DNA of 64,000 nucleotides from Tetragenococcus sp041859945 (GCA_041859945.1 JBFLGC010000007.1:4033-68032); one strand, 5' to 3'; counted from the stretch's first letter, positions 43,735-53,326 are shown. The notes: generated from the sequence alone by a model not told the origin. Translations and numbers: made by a program.

Positions 43735-44415
43735 TTGAAGACGATCATTCACAATAGTTGGCAAGATGTTTTAGGCGATGAATTTCAAAAGCCTTATTAT
43801 TTGCAATTGCGTGAGTTCTTGAAACACGAGTATAAAACGCAGCTGATCCACCCAGATATGTATCATATTTTTGAAGCGCTTGAAGCGACGCCTTATGAGA
43901 AAGTAAAGGTCGTGATTTTGGGCCAAGATCCTTATCATGGTCCTAACCAAGCGCACGGCCTCTCTTTTTCAGTTCAACCAGGGGTGCGTATCCCACCTTC
44001 TTTACAAAATGTCTATAAAGAATTGGAAGATGATCTAGGGATCCCACCGGTCAATCATGGCTATTTATTATCTTGGGCCCAACAAGGTGTGCTACTTTTG
44101 AACACGATCTTGACCGTACGTGACGGACAAGCTTTTTCTCACCAAGGCAAAGGTTGGGAGATCTTGACGGATAAGATCATCGAAAAATTAAATGAACGAG
44201 AAGATCCCGTCATTTTCATTTTGTGGGGCAGGCCAGCGCAACAGAAAAAAAGTATGATCGACACGAGTCATCATGTGGTTTTATGTTCGAGCCATCCGAG
44301 TCCGCTTTCGGCTTATCGTGGTTTTTTTGGTTCTAAGCCATTTTCGAAGACCAACCAAGCCCTGATTGCACTGGGAAAGACGCCGATCGATTGGCGCTTA
44401 CCGGCAAAAGTGTAA
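43735..44415 (+). CDS. ung: Uracil-DNA glycosylase
   Basis: A 226-residue repair enzyme that removes uracil from DNA. Catalytic Asp65 is in GQDPYHGP; the uracil-clasp motif HPSPLSAYRGFFG is near the C terminus. TTG start with AGGAG upstream. It is next to pta as in other enterococci and lactobacilli. Confidence 0.97.
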   Translation: MKTIIHNSWQDVLGDEFQKPYYLQLREFLKHEYKTQLIHPDMYHIFEALEATPYEKVKVVILGQDPYHGPNQAHGLSFSVQPGVRIPPSLQNVYKELEDDLGIPPVNHGYLLSWAQQGVLLLNTILTVRDGQAFSHQGKGWEILTDKIIEKLNEREDPVIFILWGRPAQQKKSMIDTSHHVVLCSSHPSPLSAYRGFFGSKPFSKTNQALIALGKTPIDWRLPAKV

Positions 44416-44556
44416 CAGTTTTGATAGCCAATTGTAGCAGAAAAACTGGTTTTTATCAGTAAAATAAATTTTTGATTAATACAGTGAAAAGTTCTGTTGT
44501 TTTCTTGTGAAATGTTGTATGATGGGTTTGTAAATAAAATTTGGAGGTTAGGATTC

Positions 44557-45537
44557 ATGGAACTATTTGATAGCTTAAAATTTAAAATCGTGCGTCGCGG
44601 TGTCAAAATCGCTTTTCCTGAAGCAACAGATACACGTATCTTAGGCGCTGTTGCCCGTCTTAAAGGGGAAGAATTGGTCGAACCAGTTTTGATCGGTAAT
44701 CGTAAAGAAATCGAAGCTGCGGCAGCGACACGGGGGATCACGATCGAAGGTATGACGATTTATGATCCAAATGATTGTGCTCGATGGGATGAAATCGTGG
44801 AAACTTTTGTCGAACGTCGTAAAGGCAAAGCCACTAAAGAACAAGCCGAAGAATTATTAAAAGATGAAAACTATTTCGGAACCATGTTGACTTATATGGG
44901 AATCACAGATGGCCTAGTATCAGGTGCCATCCATGCCACTGGAGATACCGTCCGTCCTGCCTTACAGATCATCAAGACTAAACCTGGTGTCAGCCGTACT
45001 AGCGGGGCCTTTTTGATGATGCGTGGCAATGAACAAGAAAAATATCTATTCTCTGATTGTGCAATAAATATTGCTCCAAGTCCCCAAGAATTAGCTGAAA
45101 TCGCTGTTGAATCTGCGAAAACGGCGGAAATGTTCGATATCGATCCAAAAGTAGCCATGTTGAGTTTTTCGACGAAGGGATCAGCTAAAGCACCACAATC
45201 GGATGCGACGATCGAAGCTACTAAATTAGCACATGAAATCGATCCTGAATTGGCAATTGATGGTGAGTTGCAGTTTGATGCGGCCTATATCCAATCAGTG
45301 GCTCATTTGAAAGCCCCTGAATCAGAAGTAGCCGGACATGCGACGGTCTTTGTCTTTCCTGATCTACAATCTGGCAACATTGGTTACAAGATCGCCCAAC
45401 GTTTTGGGAATTTCGAAGCTATTGGACCGATCTTGCAAGGGTTGAACAAACCGGTTTCTGACTTATCACGTGGTTGTAATGAAGAAGATGTTTATAAATT
45501 ATCGATCATTACCGCAGCCCAATCATTGATGGACTAA
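44557..45537 (+). CDS. pta: Phosphate acetyltransferase
   Basis: It interconverts acetyl-CoA and acetyl phosphate in fermentation. A 326-residue single-domain Pta with GATHATGDTVRPALQ-like block (SGAIHATGDTVRP), SDCAINIAPSP and FPDLQSGNIGYK. ATG 44557 has TTGGAGG 9 bases upstream; a longer frame lacks one. Confidence 0.96.
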   Translation: MELFDSLKFKIVRRGVKIAFPEATDTRILGAVARLKGEELVEPVLIGNRKEIEAAAATRGITIEGMTIYDPNDCARWDEIVETFVERRKGKATKEQAEELLKDENYFGTMLTYMGITDGLVSGAIHATGDTVRPALQIIKTKPGVSRTSGAFLMMRGNEQEKYLFSDCAINIAPSPQELAEIAVESAKTAEMFDIDPKVAMLSFSTKGSAKAPQSDATIEATKLAHEIDPELAIDGELQFDAAYIQSVAHLKAPESEVAGHATVFVFPDLQSGNIGYKIAQRFGNFEAIGPILQGLNKPVSDLSRGCNEEDVYKLSIITAAQSLMD

Positions 45538-45549
45538 GTATTTGTCAAG

Positions 45550-45581
45550 GCAAAGTGGGATTTTTCCTACTTTGCTTTTTT
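45550..45581 (+). terminator. Terminator of pta and insertion target of intron copy 1
   Basis: GCAAAGTGGGA pairs with TCCTACTTTGC (one mismatch), then TTTTTT. The intron begins 2 bp after it. Confidence 0.9.
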
Positions 45582-45583
45582 CG

Positions 45584-47480
45584 GTGCGCCCTGCATGGGT
45601 AATCACTTGGCGGTGAAAGTCCGCTACAGGCTTGGCAGTAGGAACTGTTAGCGAAAGGCAAGGTGGCAACCGTGAGGTTGTGGCTGAAGGAAGCCGGACG
45701 CAAACTCCTGAACTGACGAACACGAAATTGGATATAAGGCTGAATGAGATCGGATAAGTCTGCCAAACAAGATAAAGTCCGATACTGCCCGAAATCTCTA
45801 CAGTAAATCCAGCGGTTACATGGGAGGAAAGCGATTATTCTTACCAGGGGAGGTCTTATGAGGGCATGATGGAAGCTACAGAGTTAGCGACCAAATGCAA
45901 TTCTGGTGGTGACACTGGAATGAATCATAAGAAGTCAGCAGAGGTCATAGTAGTAGCCAACTGACAGGTTACGAAGGACCGAACAATAGTTAACTTGAAG
46001 TTTAGGAGGTGTAAGAAGTGCGACAATCGCAGAAAACAGAACAAGCTGGCTGGCGTCAGGAAGATAATGTGGAACATGAAAAGAATGGCGGAGTGCGTAG
46101 CACTTCCTATGGTGAACAAACAAATCAAGACGGATGTAAATCTCTGTTTGAGAGAATCCTGTCTGGGAACAATCTCAATCAAGCGTACCTTCAAGTCGTC
46201 AGAAATAAAGGAGCAGCGGGAATCGACGGTATGACGTGTGAAGAGCTGCTTCCTTACTTGAAGGAAAATCGAGAAATTCTAGTGACCCAACTGCACGATG
46301 GAACTTATAAACCAGCCCCAGTCAAACGGGTAGAAATACCTAAACCAGACGGAGGCAAACGTAAGTTAGGTATACCAACGGTCTTAGACCGTATGATTCA
46401 ACAAGCAATCAATCAAGTGCTACAGCCTATCTTTGAGACCGTATTTTCGGATAATAGCTTCGGATTTCGGCCTAAACGGAGTGCACAAATGGCTATCATG
46501 CGTGCCAAAACGTATTATGAACAAGGATATAAATATGTAGTGGATATTGATATGAAAGCCTATTTTGACACAGTCAACCACGATAAGCTAATGTTCTATA
46601 TCGAGAAGAAAGTCAAGGACAAACGAGTTCTAAACCTTATACGCCAATATCTCAAGAGCGGCATAATGGAAGACGGTCTCGTCAAAGTGACGGAGGAAGG
46701 AACCCCTCAAGGGGGAAACTTGTCGCCATTACTGAGTAATGTCTATTTGAATGAGTTTGACCAACTTCTCGAATCCAGAGGACATAAATTTGTCAGATAT
46801 GCGGATGATTGCAATATTTATGTCAGAAGCAAACGAGCAGGGCAACGAGTAATGGATAACTCCATCAAATATCTTGAAGGTCAACTCAAATTGACAGTTA
46901 ATCGTGAGAAAACTGAAGTAGGTAGTCCTTTGAAACTCAAGTTTCTAGGGTTCTGTTTGCTCAATACCAGAAATGGTGTCAAAATACGCCCACATGCCAA
47001 ATCAAAGGCAAGGGTGAAAAAGAAACTAAAGAAAATCACGAAACGAAACCGGGGTAGAAGCATTCAAGTGCTATTCAAGGAAATCAAGCAACTGATGAAT
47101 GGTTGGATAAACTACTATGGTATCAGTGAAATGAAAAGTTTTATGAGTCAGCTTAATGGATGGTTAAAACGAAGAATCAGACAATATATTTGGAAACAAT
47201 GGAAGAAACCGTTGACCAAAAGAAAGAATCTGATGGCACTAGGAATCGATAAGCAGAAAGCTTATGAATGGTCCTACACGAGAAAAAGCTATTGGAAAAT
47301 CTCCAAGAGCCAAGTGTTGCACTATTCGCTTACAGACAAAGAACTGATATCCCGAGGCTATATGGACATAGCTTTAAGATATCAGTTTGTACACGCGAAC
47401 TATTGAACCGCCACATACGGAACCGTACGTGTGGTGGTGTGAGAGGGGCGAAAAGTTATTAACTTTTCCCTCTACTCGAT
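45584..47480 (+). mobile_element. Group IIC intron, copy 1
   Basis: A 1,897-bp ribozyme-retroelement. The 5' end is GTGCG; a structured RNA of about 430 nt precedes the reverse-transcriptase gene. Domain V follows the stop (47405-47440; CCGCC with a CGGAACCG tip), then domain VI to CTACTCGAT. Insertion right after a terminator stem is the hallmark of class IIC. Boundaries come from comparison with copy 2 and are certain to within 1-2 bp. Confidence 0.93.
46018..47406 (+). CDS. ltrA: Group II intron reverse transcriptase/maturase, copy 1
   Basis: A 462-residue bacterial class C intron protein. RT blocks include GAAGIDGMT, IPKPDGGKRKLGIPTVLDR, SFGFRPKRSA, EEGTPQGGNLSPLLSN and the catalytic FVRYADDCNIY. 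A maturase (X) domain follows (GINYY-like WINYYGISEMKSF). There is no HNH endonuclease, as in class C. GTG start with AGGAGGTG upstream. Its stop codon touches domain V. Confidence 0.95.
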   Translation: MRQSQKTEQAGWRQEDNVEHEKNGGVRSTSYGEQTNQDGCKSLFERILSGNNLNQAYLQVVRNKGAAGIDGMTCEELLPYLKENREILVTQLHDGTYKPAPVKRVEIPKPDGGKRKLGIPTVLDRMIQQAINQVLQPIFETVFSDNSFGFRPKRSAQMAIMRAKTYYEQGYKYVVDIDMKAYFDTVNHDKLMFYIEKKVKDKRVLNLIRQYLKSGIMEDGLVKVTEEGTPQGGNLSPLLSNVYLNEFDQLLESRGHKFVRYADDCNIYVRSKRAGQRVMDNSIKYLEGQLKLTVNREKTEVGSPLKLKFLGFCLLNTRNGVKIRPHAKSKARVKKKLKKITKRNRGRSIQVLFKEIKQLMNGWINYYGISEMKSFMSQLNGWLKRRIRQYIWKQWKKPLTKRKNLMALGIDKQKAYEWSYTRKSYWKISKSQVLHYSLTDKELISRGYMDIALRYQFVHANY

Positions 47481-47530
47481 TGTTTCAAGCTATACTTGGA
47501 TGATCAGAATGAAGTAGGAAGGAAGATTAT

Positions 47531-48001
47531 ATGTATAGGATCGATTCGCTGGCAGAAACGGACCAACTCGCTCAAACGATCGGCAAAGTGGCTAGAGCCG
47601 GAGATAGTCTGGTTTTGACTGGAGATCTAGGAACTGGGAAAACGACTTTGACCAAGGCAATCGCCAAAAGTCTAGGCATTACACAGATCATCAAAAGTCC
47701 GACTTATACCATTATCAGAGAATATACTGAGGGGCGCTTACCGCTTTACCATATGGATGTCTACCGGGTGGGAAAAGCGGGAGCTGATTTAGGGTTAGAT
47801 GAGTATTTTGAAGGCGATGGACTTTGTGTGATCGAATGGGGCAATTTGTTGGGAGACGCTCTGCCTATGGATTATTTAGAGCTTTTTTTGACACGCCTAA
47901 AAGGATCTGACGAAAAACGTCAGATCGCTTTTCACGCCCATGGTCCTAAAGGCGCTGATTTTGAAAAAAGGATCTTGGAAAGGTGGCCCGACCATGGCTG
48001 A
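47531..48001 (+). CDS. tsaE: tRNA threonylcarbamoyladenosine synthesis ATPase TsaE
   Basis: A 156-residue P-loop ATPase of the t6A pathway (with TsaB and TsaD). Walker A is GDLGTGKTTL and KSPTYTIIREY follows. ATG 47531 lies 50 bp after the intron end, so the intron now separates it from pta. It overlaps the next gene by 8 bp. Confidence 0.95.
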   Translation: MYRIDSLAETDQLAQTIGKVARAGDSLVLTGDLGTGKTTLTKAIAKSLGITQIIKSPTYTIIREYTEGRLPLYHMDVYRVGKAGADLGLDEYFEGDGLCVIEWGNLLGDALPMDYLELFLTRLKGSDEKRQIAFHAHGPKGADFEKRILERWPDHG

Positions 48002-48527
48002 AGAAATTTCCATAACGATTCGTGAGGCTGTGGCTTGTGATGCACAGGCAATCTTAGCTTTGATGCAAAAAGTTGCAGCTGAAACAGAATTTTTAGTGAT
48101 CGATGAAAATACAGACGATTTATCCTTGGAGCAGTTTCAAGATCAATTACAACAACTTCAGGAAAGTTCTAGTAACTTGCTTTTGTTGGCTTTTGACAAA
48201 GAGCAAGTGATTGGCGCCTCTTCGATCAAAACGAGTGCAGAAAAACGCATCGATCATATCGGTGAACTAGGTATCTCGCTTTTGAAAGATTACTGGGGAA
48301 TGGGTCTGGGCAGTTATTTAATGGAAGAAATGTTAACTTGGGCACAAGTCAGTGGCCGCTTGTACCGCCTTGAATTGCGGGTGCAAGCTCAGAATAAGCG
48401 AGCCATTCATTTGTATGAAAAGTTTGGCTTTAACATCGAAGCGGTGATGGCACGGGGAGCCCGGGGCAATGAGGGCGAATTTTTAGATGTGATCCTTATG
48501 AGCAAATTACTGGATCCAAAAAAATAA
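47994..48527 (+). CDS. GNAT-family N-acetyltransferase
   Basis: A 177-residue acetyltransferase. Acetyl-CoA site LLKDYWGMGLGSYLMEEML; C-terminal LYEKFGFNIEAVMARGARGNEGEFLD. ATG 47994 overlaps tsaE by 8 bp, with AAAGGTGG upstream. Substrate unknown; not RimI-like in its C terminus. Confidence 0.85.
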   Translation: MAEEISITIREAVACDAQAILALMQKVAAETEFLVIDENTDDLSLEQFQDQLQQLQESSSNLLLLAFDKEQVIGASSIKTSAEKRIDHIGELGISLLKDYWGMGLGSYLMEEMLTWAQVSGRLYRLELRVQAQNKRAIHLYEKFGFNIEAVMARGARGNEGEFLDVILMSKLLDPKK

Positions 48528-48552
48528 CAGCAAAAGAGCTGCTGTTATTTCA
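48525..48552 (+). terminator. Bidirectional terminator
   Basis: AATAACAGC pairs with GCTGTTATT; it serves the GNAT gene and the convergent exonuclease gene. Confidence 0.82.
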
Positions 48553-49078
48553 AAGTGATGAATGGTTTTAAAGCATCGATCCCAAAATATTTTTCTTCTT
48601 GTAATAAAATGTTGGCACAAGCTCGACTGTCTTCTAAGGCATCATGGTGATGGTTCAGTGGGATCTGGAGGTAATCGCAGACTGTGTTTAAGCGATGGTT
48701 GGCGATTTCTGGATAAAACTTGCGGCTCGACTTGACAGTACAAAGGGATAAATAATGGATCGGGTCGAGTCCATAATAATCAAGACAGCTAGAAAGTACG
48801 CTATTATCAAAGTTAGCATTATGAGCGACGACTAAATGATCACGGCCATAATATTTTTGAATACTTTGCCAGATTTCGGGGAATTTAGGCGCGTCTATCA
48901 CATCTTGGGGATGAATCCCGTGGATCTGGATGTTTTTCCAGAAAAAGTCTGTTTCTGGTTGGATCAAGGTGTAATACTCATCGACGATCTGACTATTTCT
49001 TACCATCACAAGAGCTAATGAACAAGCACTGTAACGCTTATAATTAGCTGTTTCAAAATCCATTGCCATAAAGTCCAT
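48545..49078 (-). CDS. DEDDh 3'-5' exonuclease (DnaQ-like)
   Basis: A 177-residue exonuclease. Exo I FMAMDFETA, Exo II VVAHNANFDNSVL, Exo III HHDALEDSRA. It is a stand-alone domain, similar to proofreading or RNase T-like enzymes; the substrate is not predictable. Confidence 0.9.
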   Translation of the reverse strand: MDFMAMDFETANYKRYSACSLALVMVRNSQIVDEYYTLIQPETDFFWKNIQIHGIHPQDVIDAPKFPEIWQSIQKYYGRDHLVVAHNANFDNSVLSSCLDYYGLDPIHYLSLCTVKSSRKFYPEIANHRLNTVCDYLQIPLNHHHDALEDSRACANILLQEEKYFGIDALKPFITLK

Positions 49079-49213
49079 GGTTGATCCTTCTTTCTGTCTT
49101 TCTGAATGTTTCCTATTTTAAGTCAGTTCGAGAGAATTTTCAAGAGCTAGAACTTCCTACGATAACGTGCTAAAATGAGAGAAACATTTTCGTTGAATAA
49201 AGGAGCAAGTAAG

Positions 49214-50119
49214 TTGAATAAAGAAAAATTTGTACAACACTTTTCTGAGATGAATCTATTGATCGATGAACCATTGATGAATTATACCTTTACCAAAACA
49301 GGCGGACCAGCTGATATTTTGGCTTTTCCTAAATCAGTTTCAGAAACGACGGCTTTGGTAACTTATTGTAACGATGAAAATATCCCGTGGCTGGTCTTAG
49401 GTAATGCTAGTAATTTGATTGTCCGCGATGGCGGCATCCGCGGCCTTGTCATCATGTTGATGGACATGAACGAAATCACGATTCGTGGTCATCAAATCGA
49501 GGTCCAAGCGGGGGCTCGCTTGATCGATACTAGCTATGCGGCTTTGAACAGTTCGCTTTCTGGTTTGGAATTTGCTTGCGGCATTCCCGGTAGTGTTGGT
49601 GGTGCGGTTTTCATGAACGCTGGGGCTTATGGGGGCGAGATTAACGACGTTTTTGTTTCTTGTCAGGTGCTTTTAGAAAACGGAACGCTACACACTTATA
49701 CTTCTGAGCAGATGGATTTTTCTTATCGACATAGCGCCATGCAAGAAAAAAAGGGCATCATTTTGAGTACAGTTTTTACTTTACAAGAAAAAGATCCACA
49801 AAAAATAAAAGCGCAAATGGATGATCTGACTTTTAAACGTGAATCTAAGCAACCTTTAGAATATCCTTCCTGTGGGAGTGTCTTTAAGCGTCCGAAAGAT
49901 CATTATACCGGGCCTTTGATCCAAGAAGCCGGTCTGCAGGGGCTGAAATGGGGCGGGGCACAAATTTCTAACAAGCACGCTGGTTTTATAGTCAACATCG
50001 ACCATGCGACAGCCACTGATTATATCGAATTGATCGGTCATATCCAAAAAGTGATCAAAGAAAAATTTGATGTGAGTTTGGAGACCGAAGTACGCATCAT
50101 AGGAGAAGCAGTCGAGTGA
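49214..50119 (+). CDS. murB: UDP-N-acetylenolpyruvoylglucosamine reductase
   Basis: It reduces the MurA product to UDP-MurNAc with FAD and NADPH. A 301-residue type with TKTGGPADILAFP, GIPGSVGGAVFMNAGAYGGE and PSCGSVFKRP. TTG 49214 follows AAAGGAG by 8-9 bases; an upstream frame starts within the promoter region. The palindromic element begins just after its stop. Confidence 0.95.
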   Translation: MNKEKFVQHFSEMNLLIDEPLMNYTFTKTGGPADILAFPKSVSETTALVTYCNDENIPWLVLGNASNLIVRDGGIRGLVIMLMDMNEITIRGHQIEVQAGARLIDTSYAALNSSLSGLEFACGIPGSVGGAVFMNAGAYGGEINDVFVSCQVLLENGTLHTYTSEQMDFSYRHSAMQEKKGIILSTVFTLQEKDPQKIKAQMDDLTFKRESKQPLEYPSCGSVFKRPKDHYTGPLIQEAGLQGLKWGGAQISNKHAGFIVNIDHATATDYIELIGHIQKVIKEKFDVSLETEVRIIGEAVE

Positions 50120-50120
50120 A

Positions 50121-50192
50121 GTTACAATTCACGGCTGGCCTTAAGCAAGCCAATCTCGTAGTGAAGCGACTGATTTGGCCGTGAATTGTAAC
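50121..50192 (+). repeat. Palindromic interspersed element, copy 2
   Basis: A 72-bp element with perfect 15-bp inverted ends, GTTACAATTCACGGC. In reverse orientation its interior matches copy 1 at 6021-6129. It begins 2 bp after the murB stop and may act as its terminator or an mRNA-end hairpin. Confidence 0.75.
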
Positions 50193-50230
50193 AACGTTAA
50201 AAATTGAAAATTTTTTTCAAAATATTTTCA

Positions 50231-50259
50231 TTGACGAAAGGGTAAGTTTCTGGTAAAGT
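50231..50259 (+). promoter_or_regulatory. Promoter of rplU-prp-rpmA
   Basis: TTGACG (50231-50236), 17 bp, extended -10 TGG-TAAAGT (50254-50259). Confidence 0.85.
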
Positions 50260-50265
50260 GTTAGT

Positions 50266-50358
50266 GTTGTAATTGCGCCTTTGTGCAGCTACAACCGCTC
50301 AGAACAAGTCATAAGCATCTTTTTAGATCACTTGGGATGGCGAGTCTAAGTTTATTAT
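50266..50358 (+). promoter_or_regulatory. Ribosomal protein L21 leader (putative)
   Basis: A leader of about 95 nt between the start site and the rplU ribosome site, with GC-richer segments (AATTGCGCC, GTGCAGCTAC, GGATGGCGAG). Its position and length match the autoregulatory L21 leader of Firmicutes. I could not verify the fold. Confidence 0.5.
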
Positions 50359-50376
50359 AAGGAGGTGCTGTTAAGC

Positions 50377-50685
50377 ATGTATGCAATTATCAAAACTGGC
50401 GGAAAACAATTAAAAGTTGAAGCAGGTCAAGCGATCTACGTTGAAAAATTAGACGTAGCAGCTGGTGAAAAAGTAACTTTTGACGAAGTGATCTTAGTTG
50501 GTGGCGAATCTACTAAAGTCGGTAACCCAACGATTGCTGGTGCCACTGTAGAAGGTACGGTTGAAAAACATGGGAAAGAAAAGAAGGTCGTTACTTACAA
50601 GTACAAACCTAAAAAAAGTTCTCATCGTAAACAAGGCCATCGTCAACCTTACACAAAAGTCATGATCGATTCGATCAATGCATAA
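50377..50685 (+). CDS. rplU: 50S ribosomal protein L21
   Basis: A 102-residue ribosomal protein (MYAIIKTGGKQLKVEAGQ ... KKSSHRKQGHRQPYT). ATG 50377 is 9 bases after AAGGAGGTG. First gene of the conserved rplU-prp-rpmA operon. Confidence 0.98.
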   Translation: MYAIIKTGGKQLKVEAGQAIYVEKLDVAAGEKVTFDEVILVGGESTKVGNPTIAGATVEGTVEKHGKEKKVVTYKYKPKKSSHRKQGHRQPYTKVMIDSINA

Positions 50686-50703
50686 TGAAAAAAGGATAGG
50701 GCT

Positions 50704-51048
50704 ATGATCAAAGGAACATTTAAACGCAATGATGCTGGGCGAATTATATCATATGAGGTCACAGGTCATGCAGGAGCAAATGAAGCGGGTCAAGATATCG
50801 TTTGTGCGGCTGTTTCAGTTTTGGCATTCAATACGGTCAATAGTATCGATGCCCTGGCTGGTGTTGTCCCACTCATTGAGAAAAATGATGACGCTGAGGG
50901 CGGCTATCTCTATGTGGAAATTCCCTCTGAATTGACACAAGAGCAAACCAATATCATCCAAATTTTGTTAGAAAGCTTCCTTTTAGGCTTTCAAGGAGTT
51001 CAAGTAGAAAATAGCGAGTATATCCAAATAGAGACGATCACAAAATAA
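50704..51048 (+). CDS. prp: Ribosomal-processing cysteine protease Prp
   Basis: A 114-residue protease that removes the N-terminal extension of L27. Catalytic His22 and Cys34 lie in GHAGANEAGQDIVCAA. It sits between its ribosomal neighbours L21 and L27, the standard place. Confidence 0.95.
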   Translation: MIKGTFKRNDAGRIISYEVTGHAGANEAGQDIVCAAVSVLAFNTVNSIDALAGVVPLIEKNDDAEGGYLYVEIPSELTQEQTNIIQILLESFLLGFQGVQVENSEYIQIETITK

Positions 51049-51063
51049 TAGGAGGTGCATTCC

Positions 51064-51357
51064 ATGTTATTACAAATGAATTTACAATTCTTCGCCCATA
51101 AAAAAGGGGGCGGTTCTACTGCCAATGGTCGTGATTCCCAATCGAAACGTTTGGGAGCAAAAAGCGCCGATGGACAAACCGTTTCTGGCGGATCCATTTT
51201 ATATCGTCAACGTGGCACGCGGATCTATCCCGGTGTCAATGTCGGTATTGGTGGCGACGATACATTATTTGCAAAAGTTGACGGTGTCGTTCGTTTTGAA
51301 CGTAAAGGCCGCGACAAAAAGCAAGTTTCTGTTTATCCAGTAGCTAACGAAGCTTAA
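51064..51357 (+). CDS. rpmA: 50S ribosomal protein L27 with Prp-cleaved extension
   Basis: A 97-residue L27 precursor. It begins MLLQMNLQFF-AHKKGGGST: residues 1-10 form the extension cut by Prp after the two Phe. ATG 51064 is 8 bases after AGGAGG; the GTG inside that site is rejected. Confidence 0.97.
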   Translation: MLLQMNLQFFAHKKGGGSTANGRDSQSKRLGAKSADGQTVSGGSILYRQRGTRIYPGVNVGIGGDDTLFAKVDGVVRFERKGRDKKQVSVYPVANEA

Positions 51358-51362
51358 TGATA

Positions 51363-51401
51363 AACTCCTGATTTCTAAAATTAGAAATCAGGAGTTTTTT
51401 T
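51363..51401 (+). terminator. Terminator of rplU-prp-rpmA and target of intron copy 2
   Basis: ACTCCTGATTTCTAA pairs perfectly with TTAGAAATCAGGAGT, then a seven-T run. The intron starts 2 bp after it. Confidence 0.93.
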
Positions 51402-51402
51402 G

Positions 51403-53299
51403 GTGCGCCCTGCATGGGTAATCACTTGGCGGTGAAAGTCCGCTACAGGCTTGGCAGTAGGAACTGTTAGCGAAAGGCAAGGTGGCAACCGTGAGGTTGT
51501 GGCTGAAGGAAGCCGGACGCAAACTCCTGAACTGACGAACACGAAATTGGATATAAGGCTGAATGAGATCGGATAAGTCTGCCAAACAAGATAAAGTCCG
51601 ATACTGCCCGAAATCTCTACAGTAAATCCAGCGGTTACATGGGAGGAAAGCGATTATTCTTACCAGGGGAGGTCTTATGAGGGCATGATGGAAGCTACAG
51701 AGTTAGCGACCAAATGCAATTCTGGTGGTGACACTGGAATGAATCATAAGAAGTCAGCAGAGGTCATAGTAGTAGCCAACTGACAGGTTACGAAGGACCG
51801 AACAATAGTTAACTTGAAGTTTAGGAGGTGTAAGAAGTGCGACAATCGCAGAAAACAGAACAAGCTGGCTGGCGTCAGGAAGATAATGTGGAACATGAAA
51901 AGAATGGCGGAGTGCGTAGCACTTCCTATGGTGAACAAACAAATCAAGACGGATGTAAATCTCTGTTTGAGAGAATCCTGTCTGGGAACAATCTCAATCA
52001 AGCGTACCTTCAAGTCGTCAGAAATAAAGGAGCAGCGGGAATCGACGGTATGACGTGTGAAGAGCTGCTTCCTTACTTGAAGGAAAATCGAGAAATTCTA
52101 GTGACCCAACTGCACGATGGAACTTATAAACCAGCCCCAGTCAAACGGGTAGAAATACCTAAACCAGACGGAGGCAAACGTAAGTTAGGTATACCAACGG
52201 TCTTAGACCGTATGATTCAACAAGCAATCAATCAAGTGCTACAGCCTATCTTTGAGACCGTATTTTCGGATAATAGCTTCGGATTTCGGCCTAAACGGAG
52301 TGCACAAATGGCTATCATGCGTGCCAAAACGTATTATGAACAAGGATATAAATATGTAGTGGATATTGATATGAAAGCCTATTTTGACACAGTCAACCAC
52401 GATAAGCTAATGTTCTATATCGAGAAGAAAGTCAAGGACAAACGAGTTCTAAACCTTATACGCCAATATCTCAAGAGCGGCATAATGGAAGACGGTCTCG
52501 TCAAAGTGACGGAGGAAGGAACCCCTCAAGGGGGAAACTTGTCGCCATTACTGAGTAATGTCTATTTGAATGAGTTTGACCAACTTCTCGAATCCAGAGG
52601 ACATAAATTTGTCAGATATGCGGATGATTGCAATATTTATGTCAGAAGCAAACGAGCAGGGCAACGAGTAATGGATAACTCCATCAAATATCTTGAAGGT
52701 CAACTCAAATTGACAGTTAATCGTGAGAAAACTGAAGTAGGTAGTCCTTTGAAACTCAAGTTTCTAGGGTTCTGTTTGCTCAATACCAGAAATGGTGTCA
52801 AAATACGCCCACATGCCAAATCAAAGGCAAGGGTGAAAAAGAAACTAAAGAAAATCACGAAACGAAACCGGGGTAGAAGCATTCAAGTGCTATTCAAGGA
52901 AATCAAGCAACTGATGAATGGTTGGATAAACTACTATGGTATCAGTGAAATGAAAAGTTTTATGAGTCAGCTTAATGGATGGTTAAAACGAAGAATCAGA
53001 CAATATATTTGGAAACAATGGAAGAAACCGTTGACCAAAAGAAAGAATCTGATGGCACTAGGAATCGATAAGCAGAAAGCTTATGAATGGTCCTACACGA
53101 GAAAAAGCTATTGGAAAATCTCCAAGAGCCAAGTGTTGCACTATTCGCTTACAGACAAAGAACTGATATCCCGAGGCTATATGGACATAGCTTTAAGATA
53201 TCAGTTTGTACACGCGAACTATTGAACCGCCACATACGGAACCGTACGTGTGGTGGTGTGAGAGGGGCGAAAAGTTATTAACTTTTCCCTCTACTCGAT
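51403..53299 (+). mobile_element. Group IIC intron, copy 2
   Basis: The same 1,897-bp intron as 45584-47480, offset by 5,819 bp, with no difference I could find. Insertion again follows a terminator. The identity implies very recent movement or gene conversion. Confidence 0.93.
51837..53225 (+). CDS. ltrA: Group II intron reverse transcriptase/maturase, copy 2
   Basis: Identical 462-residue protein to that of copy 1, with intact YADD. GTG start. Confidence 0.95.
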   Translation: MRQSQKTEQAGWRQEDNVEHEKNGGVRSTSYGEQTNQDGCKSLFERILSGNNLNQAYLQVVRNKGAAGIDGMTCEELLPYLKENREILVTQLHDGTYKPAPVKRVEIPKPDGGKRKLGIPTVLDRMIQQAINQVLQPIFETVFSDNSFGFRPKRSAQMAIMRAKTYYEQGYKYVVDIDMKAYFDTVNHDKLMFYIEKKVKDKRVLNLIRQYLKSGIMEDGLVKVTEEGTPQGGNLSPLLSNVYLNEFDQLLESRGHKFVRYADDCNIYVRSKRAGQRVMDNSIKYLEGQLKLTVNREKTEVGSPLKLKFLGFCLLNTRNGVKIRPHAKSKARVKKKLKKITKRNRGRSIQVLFKEIKQLMNGWINYYGISEMKSFMSQLNGWLKRRIRQYIWKQWKKPLTKRKNLMALGIDKQKAYEWSYTRKSYWKISKSQVLHYSLTDKELISRGYMDIALRYQFVHANY

Positions 53300-53326
53300 T
53301 ATAGATTATAAAAAGGGAGGGATTTT

